A stretch of DNA of 64,000 bases from Carex sylvatica (Eukaryota; Streptophyta; Magnoliopsida; Poales; Cyperaceae): positions 1 to 64,000 of the forward strand of contig CAXKVR010000108.1 in the NCBI GenBank assembly GCA_964058845.1. Reading direction: 5' to 3'. Position 1 is the first letter of the stretch. Every line of letters starts with the position of its first letter. The notes beneath the pieces are model-generated. The model worked only from the letters and a program-made list of their open reading frames with translations, was not told where the DNA came from and did not search any database. Below, one piece after another: positions 11,664 to 23,803 of the stretch. A program made the position numbers and the translations under genes.

Positions 11664-12870
11664 AGGTTTAACATCTGGAGTTCGTATCATGGACGGTAAG
11701 ATAAATTTGAGTTTGAAACTTGAACCGTAATCCGGACTAATTCGAATAAATTTGAAAATTCACGGAATCTCAAATTAGTATTTGTGTTGATTCAAACGAA
11801 CAGTCTGGATTTTTTCTCCAATAACTCGATTTTTTTTTTTTGACAAGATGCATACTGACGGAATACTTCTTTGTAGCTAAATTTTGGAAGAGGGTTGAAA
11901 TACCTCCATCATACATTCATTTGTAGAACCATATTAACATAAAATTTAAATGTCAAGATAGAATTGTTAGATATGAAATATATCATTTTCTCTAGACACA
12001 AAAAAGATCACAACGTTCTCATATTGTATTAATTAGCATCAAATCTTGCAAAAATATAACAACGTGAACAAATTATGAATGTTGATTTTTATAAAACCAA
12101 AATTGAAAGTTATATTTTTTTTGTATGTATATGTAGAGCAAATAATATAGATTACATCTAATATAGACAAATTCTATATACTGCACTTCTATAGCGGTGT
12201 ACATTTGTAAGATTTATTTGTAAAGGCAAGTATGAGATCATTAGATTTTATAATCTTATAACATTGAAATTTTATTTTGGTATAACTGATGGTGTTTTCT
12301 CATCCTATATCCTACAATAAAATGAGTCGGAAACAAGCCGAACGATGAAAACAAACCTCCAAGTGATTTTGGGCTAAAGAAGGATTCTATCTGGGTTTTA
12401 GCATAGGCCCAAAAACTATCTGGATTTTGAGGAAATTACTAAACCCAATTGTCATTCACAAATTGACCTCATTTGTTATTTTTTCGGCAAAGAAAAAAAC
12501 TTATTGAACTTTGCTGATTTCAATTTGTTCAAAGGAACATTCCTTAGGTTCAACTGAATGTCTCAATTTGAATATCAATATTTGTCGAGAGATTAGACAA
12601 AATTAATTTCAATATGCGCATTGCATGTGAGCTACGTTTACCATGTAGAGCTTATTTACTGACCAAAGGTCATTTGGTGCCTCTTTAGTACCAGTAGGCT
12701 GCTTGTTTGGTTTGGTAAATTGGTTTGCATCTCATACTGGCACAAACATGGGCTTGAAAGCCACGTGGACTTAGTGCCACGTTGGTTATTATTATATTTT
12801 TTTTGAAAGTTTGTATTTTTATATAATAAACCTTTAGGTTTTCAAAGATGGTAAATAAGTCTAAAATAAT
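11664..12870. other. AT-rich intergenic stretch
   Basis: No gene recognised. The sequence from about 11885 (GAAGAGGGTTGAAATACCTCC) resembles the left end of the 27915-28317 MITE family and may be a truncated copy. The rest is unassigned. Confidence 0.4.
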
Positions 12871-12872
12871 TA

Positions 12873-13200
12873 TCAAGGTTTTAAATAGCGATTATCGCGT
12901 CATAACGGAAAGGCTAAAAAATAAAACTATTGCGAATAGCGTAGCTATAGCAAAAGCTATTCTACATAGCATTTTTTAATTAAAAAATTATATTTTATAT
13001 TTCTACTAATTATCAATATTATCGAAAGTCTCATAGAACAATAAGTAACATACAATTGATTAAGAAATTAGAATATTCATATTGAACCAACATAAAGTCT
13101 AAATTGTTATTCAAAATATCTCTAATAATATCATAAACTATCTATTTTTTTAATTCAAGATAACTTAAACATTATGGCATAAACTATATATTTTTTCTAT
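12873..13200. repeat. Truncated hAT-like element
   Basis: Starts CAAGGTTTTAAATAGCGATT and contains GCGAATAGCGTAGCTATAGC. This matches, in reverse orientation, the right end of the hAT element at 58112-58870. The other terminus is not found, so the copy is truncated and its far limit is approximate. Confidence 0.6.
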
Positions 13201-13264
13201 TAAAAAAAAACATAGGCATCATAGAATAAACTATCTATTTTATTCTATTTAAAAGCAAAATCAA

Positions 13265-13350
13265 CTTGTAGTTTTCTTGTTTCTTTTTTTAGAAAAAATT
13301 TGGAGGTCAAGCCTCAAGATTTCATTAATTTATGGACACACTAGCGGTGT
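13265..13350 (-). repeat. Possible retroelement 3' tail
   Basis: On the minus strand, TTAATGAAATCTTGAGGCTTGACCTCC leads into an A-rich run. Very similar tails occur near 56140-56185 and more weakly near 28572-28600 and 31740. Such tails are common at the 3' ends of plant LINEs. Class uncertain. Confidence 0.35.
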
Positions 13351-13435
13351 TAAAAAACTACAGCTAACCAGACATATGTAGGCAAAAGACAACCTTATTC
13401 TAGACAGTTTGGAAAAGGCCTTAAGGCCCCTCATT

Positions 13436-13755
13436 TCCTATTGCATTATCTGGCATCAGTGGTACAGAATGCCGAAAGGAGTAACAGTGATTGTAAACGC
13501 ATGGGCTATCAGACGGAACCCACAGCAGTGAACCGAACCGGATGTGTTTAGAGCAGAGAGATTTTTGGATAAACAAATCAGCTTTCGTAGGAAAGATTTT
13601 GAGTTCACCCCGTTTGGGTCCGGGAAGAGAATTTGTCCGGTTTGCATTTGTTGTAAGGGTAATACCTTTTGTGCTGGCTTTGATGCTTGCAGAGTTCGAT
13701 TGGAGGCTTCCAGATGGGATGGAACCCAAAGATGTGGATATGATAGAATAGTATG
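13436..13755 (+). pseudogene. Cytochrome P450 (CYP76-like) C-terminal fragment
   Basis: Three reading frames together carry the C-terminal part of a P450. First comes MPKGVTVIVNAWAI..., then a TGA where Trp is expected, then ERFLD...FEFTPFGSGKRIC (heme-binding region, with the Cys ligand present), then, in another frame, FDWRLPDGMEPKDVDM, which resembles the C-terminus of CYP76-type enzymes. The internal stop and at least one frameshift show it is dead. The N-terminal exon is not present nearby. The heme loop after RIC is degraded (the usual PG is lost). Confidence 0.85.
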
Positions 13756-13900
13756 CGTTCGTGCTTGAGATGGTGGTTCCCCTCTGTGCAGTACCCGTTC
13801 CAGTAAATACTTGGAAGTATGATGTATAACTGATCTAAAAATAAATTCTATTATTCTGCTTGTTTGTATATTTGAATTGCGTGATCAGTATTATAGTATA

Positions 13901-14775
13901 TAGGGGTGGCAACGAATCGAACTGAACCGAACTTATTCTAGGTTTGGGTTTGGTTTGAATTAATTTCTAACCGAACCTGGTTTGATTTGTTTCGAATCGA
14001 ACCTATTTCGAACCGAATTAATTGCGAACTACACATTTTTCGAATCGAACCCGAACCGAATTACGAACCAAATTATTTTTTAGCAGCCCTAGTTATACTG
14101 ATAGTTTATACATTAATTTTTTTCTCGCGGGACAAAATTCACATGGCTTCCTTTTACCAGTATAAATGAATGTTTTTAAGTTGAAAAATTATTCATGAAA
14201 AAATACATCACAACAAATAATCGTAAAAAGAGGATTAAGTACAAGAACTAAAATATACAGTAAAACAAGTAATCGTATCTCGAGTGCTCACTTGATCAAA
14301 CTCTTGATCAGACCATCTAATGAAGTGAGAATCCGAAAGGTAGAGAAGGAGGAGGAGATACGGCCGAAGAGAGAGGAAAGACAGCCATCTAGGCTGGAGA
14401 GAGGAGAGACAGCCAGTCGCCGAGAGCGTCGGCTAGATTTTGGAGCGAGAGGGAGAGTGAGTTAGGGAGAGGCAGAAAGAGAACTAGGTTATTAAGATTT
14501 GAAAGCGATGGAGCGTCGGCTAAGTTAAATTATAACTCTCTATCTTGGATTTTAATTTCATTAGATAAATGAACGACCGATGTTATTATGAGATTCGAAC
14601 CACAAAAAAATCACGAACCAATTTCGATCGAACCAAGCTAGGTTTGAGTTTGGTTTGAATTAATTCCGAACCGAACCTGGTTTGATTCGTTTCAATTCGA
14701 ACCCATTTCGAATCGAATTAAACTCGAATCAAACCCAAATCGAATTTCGAACCTCGAATTTTTTTGCCAGCCCTA
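13901..14775. mobile_element. Non-autonomous hAT element, complete
   Basis: 875 bp with inverted ends TAGGGGTGGCAA and TTGCCAGCCCTA, flanked by a perfect 8-bp target duplication ATAGTATA (13893-13900 and 14776-14783). Subterminal regions carry many GAACCGAAC / GTTTGGTTTG motifs in opposite orientation at the two ends, as in hAT elements. No transposase ORF, so it is non-autonomous. Confidence 0.9.
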
Positions 14776-14783
14776 ATAGTATA

Positions 14784-15803
14784 TACTGATCAAGTGCCTA
14801 CAGGTCGTATTGGAGTGATAATATTGCATCACTATAGTGTACTATATATGAGGATCATTTAAATAAAAGTGTGCTCCTTTTGATTGAGTGCCATAAATAA
14901 ATAAAAAGTTAAAGATCATTTAAATAAAATCATTAAATGGAAATAATATTTCAGTTCTCTTTCATCTTTTTTTCATGGGTTTTTCTTCGGTTAGCTAGTA
15001 TAATATAGTCACTAAAAGCTGTTTCTTAGAAACCTAAACTCCGAAACACTGCATATTACAATTTTTTTTATTTAGGCCCATATATGATTTATAAGTTGTG
15101 GTAAACCTAAGAAAACCAAAAGCCTTAGCAAAATCTGGGCCTCCAAAAGAGTTCCTTTAATGGGCCAGAATAGCTAAGTTACTCAGGCATTTCAACTTGG
15201 CTTATAAATTTTAACATTCCAATAATGTGCTTTATATCTTCTCAAAACAATGTTCAAGTTATTTCCTGCCTATAAGAATGTATTTCTATTCTTAAAATTC
15301 TATGCCTAGAAGAATATCACTTGGTACAGGACATTAAACAGTTTTTCAAACCTATCTAGAATATGAGGAGCCCGCTTCAAGATTCGTGCAATTTTACATT
15401 AAACAGTTCCAATCTAACCTAACTCTAGACCTGACAAGGGGGTAAATATTTCACTGAATCATCCCTATATTTTTTCTTATTTTACATAATTTTGCAACAG
15501 CATTCCAGTTACATCTAGTAAAGGATTAATAGTAAAAATAAAAATAAATATAAATAAAAAATAAAAAAAGCAAAAGCCAGCCAAATTTGCTTAAGCTTTT
15601 TAAGGCTCTCTCTTCACATAATCAAGAAAAAAATAATATACAAACCTATTTATAATCAAGTAAACATACAAGATATATTCCTACTATCCTATTAATACAT
15701 ATAAACTAGCTGCTCTTACAGAACATATATACAAGTTGCCATCAGTTAGAAAAATAAAAGAAAAAGAAAATTTAAAACCTATAATTTGCACTCAAAACCC
15801 TTT
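14784..15803. other. 3' flank of the receptor kinase gene, no gene seen
   Basis: AT-rich sequence between the hAT element and the receptor kinase stop codon. No gene or clear repeat was recognised. The part nearest 15800 should hold the kinase 3' UTR. Confidence 0.5.
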
Positions 15804-18800
15804 TCATTTACCATCAGCCCCAATTTCATCAAGCCATGCAACTAATTGGTACGCCAAAGGCCTCGATTTCGGAGACACAGCCACACAAAGGCATGCAATC
15901 TCAAGCACCCTACCAGCCTGTTCAAAACTTCCCAAATTACCCCTGTCACTTGTAATAATTTCATCAAACACCTCTTCTTTTCTCCCCTCTGCCTTCATCT
16001 GTACCACCCATGATACCACATCCCTACTCCCCCTTGGCCGGCACATGTCAACAGGTCTTCGCCCAGTAATAAGCTCCAACAAAACAACCCCAAAACTATA
16101 CACATCCCCTTTAAATGTGGCCAAAGGTGATTGCCCGTATTCAGGCGGTATATACCCCAATGTACCAACCACATCTGTGGTGACATGTGTATCATATGGT
16201 AGGATTAAACGTGCCAAACCGAAATCTGCCAAACGTGCATTAAAACTACCATCTAAAAGTATATTACTCGATTTAATATCCCGATGCAGAATATGCGGAT
16301 CACACGATTGGTGCAAGTAACAGAGACCACGAGCGGACCCACGGGCTATGTGTAACCTTTTAGACCAGTCTAGTAGACCTGGTCCATCTGGCTTTTCATG
16401 CAACCAATAGTCTAGGCTTCCATTCTCCATGAAGGAATAGATTAAGAGTCGGTCACTACCAATTTTACAGTAACCCTCGAGTAAAACTAGGTTTTCATGC
16501 TGAACCCTAGATAGGGTTTCAACCTCAGCCTGGAACTCCCTCTCTATCTGACAGAAATCACCAGAAAGACGTTTGATTGCGACCCGTTTGCCACTGGGTA
16601 GAGTTCCTTTGTAAACCAACCCGAACCCGCCACACCCGACAATTAACCCTTGGTCAAAATTATTTGTTGACTTTAAGATATCCTCAATGGTCAACTCCTT
16701 GCCAGCATCTTTGTTTTGAAACAAGAGAACTAATTTCGAGGCCCCGTTTTCTGACGAGCTGTCCTCGGCATTAGCCACTGCCTTAGAGTTCCACTCTTGA
16801 ACCCTAGATTTAATTCTTGACACCAAGAAAAATAAAGCAAGAAATGCTACTACACCAATTCCGATACCAATCACTGGACCAATAATCACGCCTTTGTTTT
16901 TGTGTTTTTTCGTAGAGTGCAACTCTGACGTGTCGTTCACCTGGTGACATTGGTTGTAGTGGGGCCCGCAAAGACCGGGGTTTCCCTCAAAATAGTCAGG
17001 TGGAAAAGCCCAAAACTGGCCTCCAGTTGGGATCTCACCAGTTAGGTTATTATATGCCACGTCAAATTTTGACAGGAAGTTTAGCTTGGTAAGAGAGGGC
17101 GGTATTGTACCGTTAAGGTCATTGTGACTCAAATCCAAGGTCTCTAGGTTAGACATACCTGACAAATTATTGGGTATTGTACCCGTTAAGTTGTTATAGC
17201 TCAGATCTAGTACCAGAAGTCCTTTGAGATCGCTGACATCAGGTGAAATGGACCCCACTAATTTGTTGTGGGACAGAATCAGAGAAGGCGGAAAGCTACT
17301 CACTTGGTTGTATTGGAGTGGTTTACCTGTCAAGTTTCTCCGGACAAAGAAAGGCAATTCCTCAATGGATGCTCTCTGTTCCGCAGAGTTACTAGAGAGC
17401 ATGAGGCTCTTCATATGTGTCAGGGTGGCAGGGATCTCTCCAGTTAAAGAATTATTGGAGATGTCCAGGTAGAACAAATGGTCAAAATCTCCCAGCCATG
17501 GAGGAACCGTACCAGTCAACTGGTTCCAAGAAATATCCAACACATTTAATTTCTTTAAATTTGCAATCCAAGGTGGGATAAAACCCTGAAGCGCACAATT
17601 TGCCATGACAAACACCTCAATGTTTAAAAACCCGTTAATCCCATCTGGCGGCATGGTTTCACCACCATGAAAATTTTTCGTCAGAACCAAGATTGTAAGA
17701 TTCGGCAAGTTTTGTAGAATTTGCAGTGCTCGGGCTAAGTTAGAAAATTTATTACCAGTAAGTGACAGGTAACTGATAGACGTGAAGTTAACAAAACTCG
17801 ATGGGATCTCACCTACTAGGTTATTTCTTGCGAGGTTTAGGGTTTTCATTTGTTTGCATTCCGGGAGGTTGAAAGGGATTTTACCATTGAAGTGATTGGT
17901 ACCGAGATCAAGTGTATTTAGCCTTGACAAAGATGAGAAATTGAGATTGATATCACCTACGAGAGAATTATTTCTCAAGCTAAGAACTTTGAGTGCCGAA
18001 CAGTTTGATAAAGACAGCGGCAAAAGGCCGTTGAAAGTGTTAGATGAGGCGCACAAAGTTTCTAGCTTTTTTAGTTTGTCAAACACATCTGGTATCATAC
18101 CAGTGAAATTATTGGCTGAAAGGTCGATCTCTATAAGGTTAGCGAGGTTACTGAATTTGGGGTTCAGTGTACCAGTGAGTGAGTTTCCCTGCAAGTTCAA
18201 TTTGGTGAGATTCGAGAGATTAAACAGATCATCTGGTAGTGTACCAGTGAGACCATTCATGTCAAGTGAAAGCTCAGTGAGACTGGTACAGTTGCCATAA
18301 CCCAATGGGAAATCACCAAATAACTTGTTCATCGAGAAACGAAGAACCTGAACCATACCCGAGAAAATGCACATACTCGAGGTGATGTTACCGTAAAATG
18401 AGTTACCTGCAACATAAAATTCTCGCAAATTCCATGAACCGGGTAGAATCGGGAGACTTCCATTGAACTGGTTGAATGATATATTGAAAACCTGAATTGA
18501 AGGGAGGTTCAAGGTAGCAGGAATAGGACCAGAGAAGGAATTCATGCTGAGATTAAGCAACTCGAGTTGTGGTAACTGGAACAGACTTGCCGGTACAGTG
18601 CCATAGAAGGAATTGCAAGAGAGATCAATATACTTGAGTTTATCAAACCCAGTAAAGGAGTTGTAGAGGAATCCTTTCAAGCTCTTATTCGAGAGAAAAA
18701 TCCCGCTTACTCTAGAATTAAGAGAATCGCACCTGACACCAACCCAGTTGCAACAATCCGACGTCGAGGAATGGTTGAAGCTCCAATCAAGCGCTGCCTT

Positions 18801-18959
18801 TGATTCGAGACCATTGTAGAGGCTTTGGAGAGAACCCAAATCGTCTGAATTACAACTTTGGTTTTGGGAATTGATGGGTTTCACACGGAGAAGTAGGAGA
18901 GAAGAAATGAACGAGAGAATGTAATAAAGGTGGCATCTTTGGTTGGATTTCTTTCTCAT
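15804..18959 (-). CDS. PSKR1: LRR receptor kinase, phytosulfokine receptor type
   Basis: Uninterrupted single exon, 1051 residues from the ATG at 18959. The frame is open to an ATG at 19067, but the later one is followed directly by a signal peptide (YILSFISSLLLL). In order: LRR N-terminal cap with a CCNWVGVRC pair; about 20 extracellular LRRs; a non-LRR island near residues 515-555 (around SAEQRASIEELPFFVRR), the hallmark of PSKR; a juxtamembrane Cys pair; a transmembrane helix near 690-716; and a Ser/Thr kinase with P-loop GCGGFG near 774, HRD near 890, DFG near 911 and a GTLGYIPPEYG activation segment. The RD catalytic loop suggests an active kinase. In the family, PSKRs bind the sulfated pentapeptide phytosulfokine at the plasma membrane and work with SERK co-receptors in growth and immunity. 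PSKR2-type or PSY1R-type assignment cannot be excluded. Confidence 0.9.
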   Translation of the reverse strand: MRKKSNQRCHLYYILSFISSLLLLRVKPINSQNQSCNSDDLGSLQSLYNGLESKAALDWSFNHSSTSDCCNWVGVRCDSLNSRVSGIFLSNKSLKGFLYNSFTGFDKLKYIDLSCNSFYGTVPASLFQLPQLELLNLSMNSFSGPIPATLNLPSIQVFNISFNQFNGSLPILPGSWNLREFYVAGNSFYGNITSSMCIFSGMVQVLRFSMNKLFGDFPLGYGNCTSLTELSLDMNGLTGTLPDDLFNLSNLTKLNLQGNSLTGTLNPKFSNLANLIEIDLSANNFTGMIPDVFDKLKKLETLCASSNTFNGLLPLSLSNCSALKVLSLRNNSLVGDINLNFSSLSRLNTLDLGTNHFNGKIPFNLPECKQMKTLNLARNNLVGEIPSSFVNFTSISYLSLTGNKFSNLARALQILQNLPNLTILVLTKNFHGGETMPPDGINGFLNIEVFVMANCALQGFIPPWIANLKKLNVLDISWNQLTGTVPPWLGDFDHLFYLDISNNSLTGEIPATLTHMKSLMLSSNSAEQRASIEELPFFVRRNLTGKPLQYNQVSSFPPSLILSHNKLVGSISPDVSDLKGLLVLDLSYNNLTGTIPNNLSGMSNLETLDLSHNDLNGTIPPSLTKLNFLSKFDVAYNNLTGEIPTGGQFWAFPPDYFEGNPGLCGPHYNQCHQVNDTSELHSTKKHKNKGVIIGPVIGIGIGVVAFLALFFLVSRIKSRVQEWNSKAVANAEDSSSENGASKLVLLFQNKDAGKELTIEDILKSTNNFDQGLIVGCGGFGLVYKGTLPSGKRVAIKRLSGDFCQIEREFQAEVETLSRVQHENLVLLEGYCKIGSDRLLIYSFMENGSLDYWLHEKPDGPGLLDWSKRLHIARGSARGLCYLHQSCDPHILHRDIKSSNILLDGSFNARLADFGLARLILPYDTHVTTDVVGTLGYIPPEYGQSPLATFKGDVYSFGVVLLELITGRRPVDMCRPRGSRDVVSWVVQMKAEGRKEEVFDEIITSDRGNLGSFEQAGRVLEIACLCVAVSPKSRPLAYQLVAWLDEIGADGK

Positions 18960-19061
18960 CTGAAGGTAACTTGTGACGATTTCTTCACTGGGGAGATACC
19001 CAAGACGAGGTTTTGGCGAGAGAGAGAGAAAGAGGTGGTAGGGAAGAAGACAAAGGAACCA

Positions 19062-19095
19062 AAGCACTAGAGAGAGAGAGAGAGACAGAGAGGAA
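19062..19095. repeat. AG microsatellite in the kinase 5' leader
   Basis: A run of AG dinucleotides (about 19068-19085, with imperfect extension) lies just upstream of the receptor kinase. On the transcribed strand it is a CT-rich tract, frequent in plant core promoters and 5' UTRs (Y-patch or GAGA-type). It probably belongs to the 5' leader. Confidence 0.6.
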
Positions 19096-22000
19096 AGTCA
19101 ATAGAGAGAGTAAAGAGAAAGGTATTTGGTTTTGACTCAAAGCACAAGCACCAGCCTTTAAACAATTTTTTTATTGAGTAAATATATTAGCAGAGCAGTT
19201 CAGATCTCATACAGCGCATGAACTATAGATTCAAACACGCACTGCATGTGGTCCATGCTCTGCATCAAGCCGTAATTACTCTGTTAAAAGCAATTCCCTA
19301 TTTATATTTTCTATGTTGACGCATTTATTTCCTCTAGTTGTCAAACATAGACAGCCAATAATTTCGTTTTCAGACTTGCATGGTCAGAACAGGTTTCAAA
19401 CAAACACAACTATTCATAGATTTAGTTAACCACTTTCTCTAAGTTTCAAGCATTTTAGAATATTCTTTTTATTGAAATTAATATTTCAAATAGTAGGGTG
19501 TCGTATTTTGACTTCATTCTGACAGTAGCAACTCAACTCTCAAGTTTCAGAAAAAAAATATATATATATTTGAAATAAGTATGCTTTAATTTTAACCGAC
19601 AGAAAAAAATTGAAAATTTCAGGCAGGAACTTTTCATGTTTGACCATTTTTTTTTTATCGGAAGCATCCTTTATTTTCTCAATATTTTAGTTTATAAATA
19701 GTACAAAGGACTAAACATATTTTATAAATTATAAATGTGTATATCATAACAACTTCTAACATTAAAAAAAAAATTATAACCCCAAAACCGAACTACTTTT
19801 ACATATGTTTAATTTTTTTAGAAAAATACGGGTTCATTAATTTCGACATTTATATTGTTTTAAATTCATCTTATGAGAATCAAAATTGCATTATTATTTT
19901 TTATGACATATTTTATGATTGACCAGTATAAATATCAAAAACTTCAAATTGGACTCTCAATAAATAAAGGCTTGGGCGACCAAAATCTTTGCTCAAAAGA
20001 TGTTTTTACATGATCTCTATTCACAAGAATTTTCACTTTTGTCTTTTTTTTTTGTTCCAAGCCAATAAATTGATTGTCAATCTTGTCAATTCAGTAAATT
20101 AATTGAGTAAATTAATAGTATAAAAAAAACTGACAACGTGGCGGATAAAATAATGTATGCCAAATTAATAGTTCAAGTCACCAACAACATATATCTTAAA
20201 TTTATAATATTATATAATTTATTGAATACTAATTTTTCTGATAAAGGAGTATTAACCTTTACTTTTAAGTTTATTAATAGCAAAAAAATTAAAACTATAT
20301 ATCAATGTAAAACTGTTACATATAATTTATATGACTCTTTTTTACGCATACATAAAAAATTATCGTTTTTCAGCTTCATTTTTATATGAATTAATAAGTT
20401 AAAAACTTAATATTTCAAATTTATCTACATTTATATATTAATATATTTTTACAAATAAGTTAAGATGATGTATTGCACACGAGAATATATTAATTATCTT
20501 GCTTTTTATGGTAAAAAGTTAAGTTGCTATACCTTTTTTCACCTTTTGACTGTTCTTGGATCTGGCAACCTCTGATTGAGTGTACATTATTGCATTGACT
20601 TCTTGGACATCTATATCTTTTGACAACCGTACTTCACGGTTATTTTGTCTAAGCATAAATGTTGACATAAAAGTTAGCAAAATGTTTGGATTATTACTTT
20701 TTTCTTGAGAAATATATCCAAATAACAGTACATTTTATTTTAAAAGAAAATGTTTGCAATATGATTATTTGCTTTCCAAGGCACCTTCTGGAATGCCTTT
20801 GACAAATACACTAGTACAGTAAATAAATTAATCAATAAATGACATGAAAAAATGACACTAAGATGCATGAAAATGTATACCCAATTATTTTAAAATTTAT
20901 TGGTTTTACCAAGTTGCTCAAAACTTGATAATTAATTAAATTTGAACCGCCTGGGTTACAAATAAAAATTACAACATGCTGATTAAAATCAGATAAATAA
21001 AGATTATGTATATGCCTTTTGCAATATTTGATCCGGGGTACCATCTTATGCATCTTATGATTAACTAGAGTTTTTTTTTTAATTTCGCCCCGAAAAAAAT
21101 AACTTTGAAAGAAAAACAATTAATGAAATAATTTCTATAAAATAAAATTTGTATTCAACAAATTTTTGTTTTCCCAAATTACTAAATACACATGCAACTG
21201 TAAACAACATGATTAACCACATAATAATTCATGCAATAAGATAGAATCATATTATTTTAAGAGTCACTTTGCACTTTTAGACACATCAAACATACACCTA
21301 TTTTAAATGAAGAGAGAAATAAAATCAGATGGATAAGAGAAAAGGCTTAACTACTCCTCTTAATGTATTATGTTATAGATTAACATATATAATTGCTATG
21401 ATTGTTAATACCATTGATACAAGCATGCATTAAATTAGATTATTCAACTTGAAAGAGTTGAAATTACCCTTCACATGGGCCTTAATTTTTGGATCTGAAC
21501 AAGAAAAGAATTGATCAATTATGTAAAGGAGAACCGCTCCTTAAAGTATAGACAGTCATGGATTAGGCCAACAACTCCTTCCCTAGGATTTTTTTTGTCA
21601 AGTTTGTAGATCCAAAAATGCTAACAAAAACAATGAAAGTCAACTATAGATCACAACAAATTATTAAAATAATTACAATCAACTATCCTACTTCTCATTT
21701 TGTCGCTTATTTTTTAGGAAAAATATGCTTTCATATTAGATTTCAGTACTATACAATTATTTTTAGCAAAATAATTTGTGTGAGAAATCAAGGTGGTTAT
21801 AATTTATCTATGTATAATTTATTTTGTTACTTGGCTTTCAGTGTATAATTATCTCTCATATTGGATTGCAACACTTTGCTATAATTGGTTAGAGCAAAAT
21901 AATTATATTTGAGAACAAAATTATTTGGGGATCTTTTACAAAGTATTTTAGCTGACATTCAATGGGGATTTTTTTTAAATTATTTGGTTTATTTCGTCAT

Positions 22001-23794
22001 AAAGAAAGATTTTTAGGAAATTAATTTTCTCAAAAGAATGTAGGAGAAGTGGGGAATCTTTTGGGTGACTGTTAGCATCTCCCTCTCATAATTAAATAAA
22101 ATACCCACTTGATTTATTCAACAGATATACTCTTTCTTTGAAGTTTCTTCTTTGACCTATGAAAAATGCTCAATTTGAAGAAAGCAAAGTTCAAAGTTTA
22201 GTGGAATCAATTGTAGAATAAAAGTTGCAATATCAATGTGAATGTTAGAAGATGCCAGTCCATGGTTGTTTTGTTTTAAAAAAAGAGAATAAAAAAAGAT
22301 GTTGCAAAATATGGCAAATTATTTATTGTCAAGTCAAGGAGAGTAAACCCAACCACTAATAGTGAGCTTATCTAATATCAAATTTTATTCAATATAATAT
22401 CAAAGACCATCTGACTCCTTAATATCTTTTTTGCAAAGAAAATATGACAACAAAATGCTCAATATGAAATCTGTTTTCCTTTTGATCTTTCACCACACAA
22501 TTATTATTATTTTTTGGAAATGAACATTATAGTACATATAACATAACCGTATTTTAATTTATTAAGTAATCAGAATAATTATTTAAAGCCAAAAATTTAA
22601 TGGACAGCAATACAATTGGGTTTTCCTATGATTTCATACAACCAATTATGACATATTTATGAATTGAATTAATTTTGTCATTTATCGTATAAATATGATG
22701 CATATATAGAATTTGCCACAACATAGCACTAAGACAACAAATATTTATGTTATCACAACACTAATATGATACACTCAACATTACTAAACCACTCAGAACT
22801 AGATAAGACTTCCATCAAACAATTTTAAAAAGTTAGCAATGGAGTTCAATGGTTATATGATGAATGACCAATTAATTGGATATGCACTCTAATTAAATAA
22901 TTGAGAAGACATCTATAATTTCATTTTATTTAATTTGAATGATATTTTTTACATATATGTATAAAAAACATTTAAATATAGCTAAAAGATCTAAAAATTT
23001 AGAAAGAAAAAAACTAGCTTTTTAGAAGCATAGAATAATATTATAAATCTCAACAACATATAAACCTATGGGGGCTGGTTTCAAAGCTCCTAATTAATTT
23101 TGTCATTCCATTTTGTCCAATCAAATTACTCCTAATTAATTCAATTAATATACATAAAACAAACACACAAATCCAAATTAATATTAATCTCTATCGATCC
23201 ATTTCCTTTTCTTAGAGTTCCTATATGTCGCCTCTAATATCATTTTCTTCTCCTTGTCAATCTCCATTATATCATGCACATCTTTTTCTTCTTAAAATAG
23301 CAATGGAATTCAACCAATAAGAAAAACTAAGAACAGGTTGGTTTATATTTCATTTTCAGTTGAGGTTGTTATATATTAATGAAACAATTTATTGATGAAG
23401 GGAAGAAATTAGTTCTAGTACTGTTGAGAAATAGAAAAGATGAGATGACTGATTGCCAACATGAAAAGTAAAGTATTTCTTATATATTTTCTGTTAATTG
23501 AATAAATTATGGTGAGTGTAATTTTACTATTTTTAATTGCTAGAAGGGCTACTAGTCAATACATATATATCTTATCTTTTCGGAATAATATAATTTTGAT
23601 CAGTGATCAGTTGACACTTTAAGAAAGCCAAATTGAATGATAAAACATGCAGAAACAAGTAACCAACAATTAATTGTGGGTCAATCATTTCAATTTTCAA
23701 TTTGGCACTAATGTTATATACAATCCAACAATCCAACAATCCAACCGGTGTAAAGAATAGTGCATTAATTGGTTATGTTTGTTTTTCTTCAATG
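19096..23794. other. Long AT-rich gene-free stretch
   Basis: The first few hundred bases are the promoter side of the receptor kinase. Beyond that no coding region, RNA gene or bounded repeat was recognised over about 4.7 kb. Short ORFs here are AT-rich, low-complexity and lack known domains. Confidence 0.6.
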
Positions 23795-23803
23795 TGGCTT
23801 TGA

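Noticed and set aside
15736..16320. 194-residue plus-strand ORF
   Set aside because: Antisense shadow of the receptor kinase catalytic domain.
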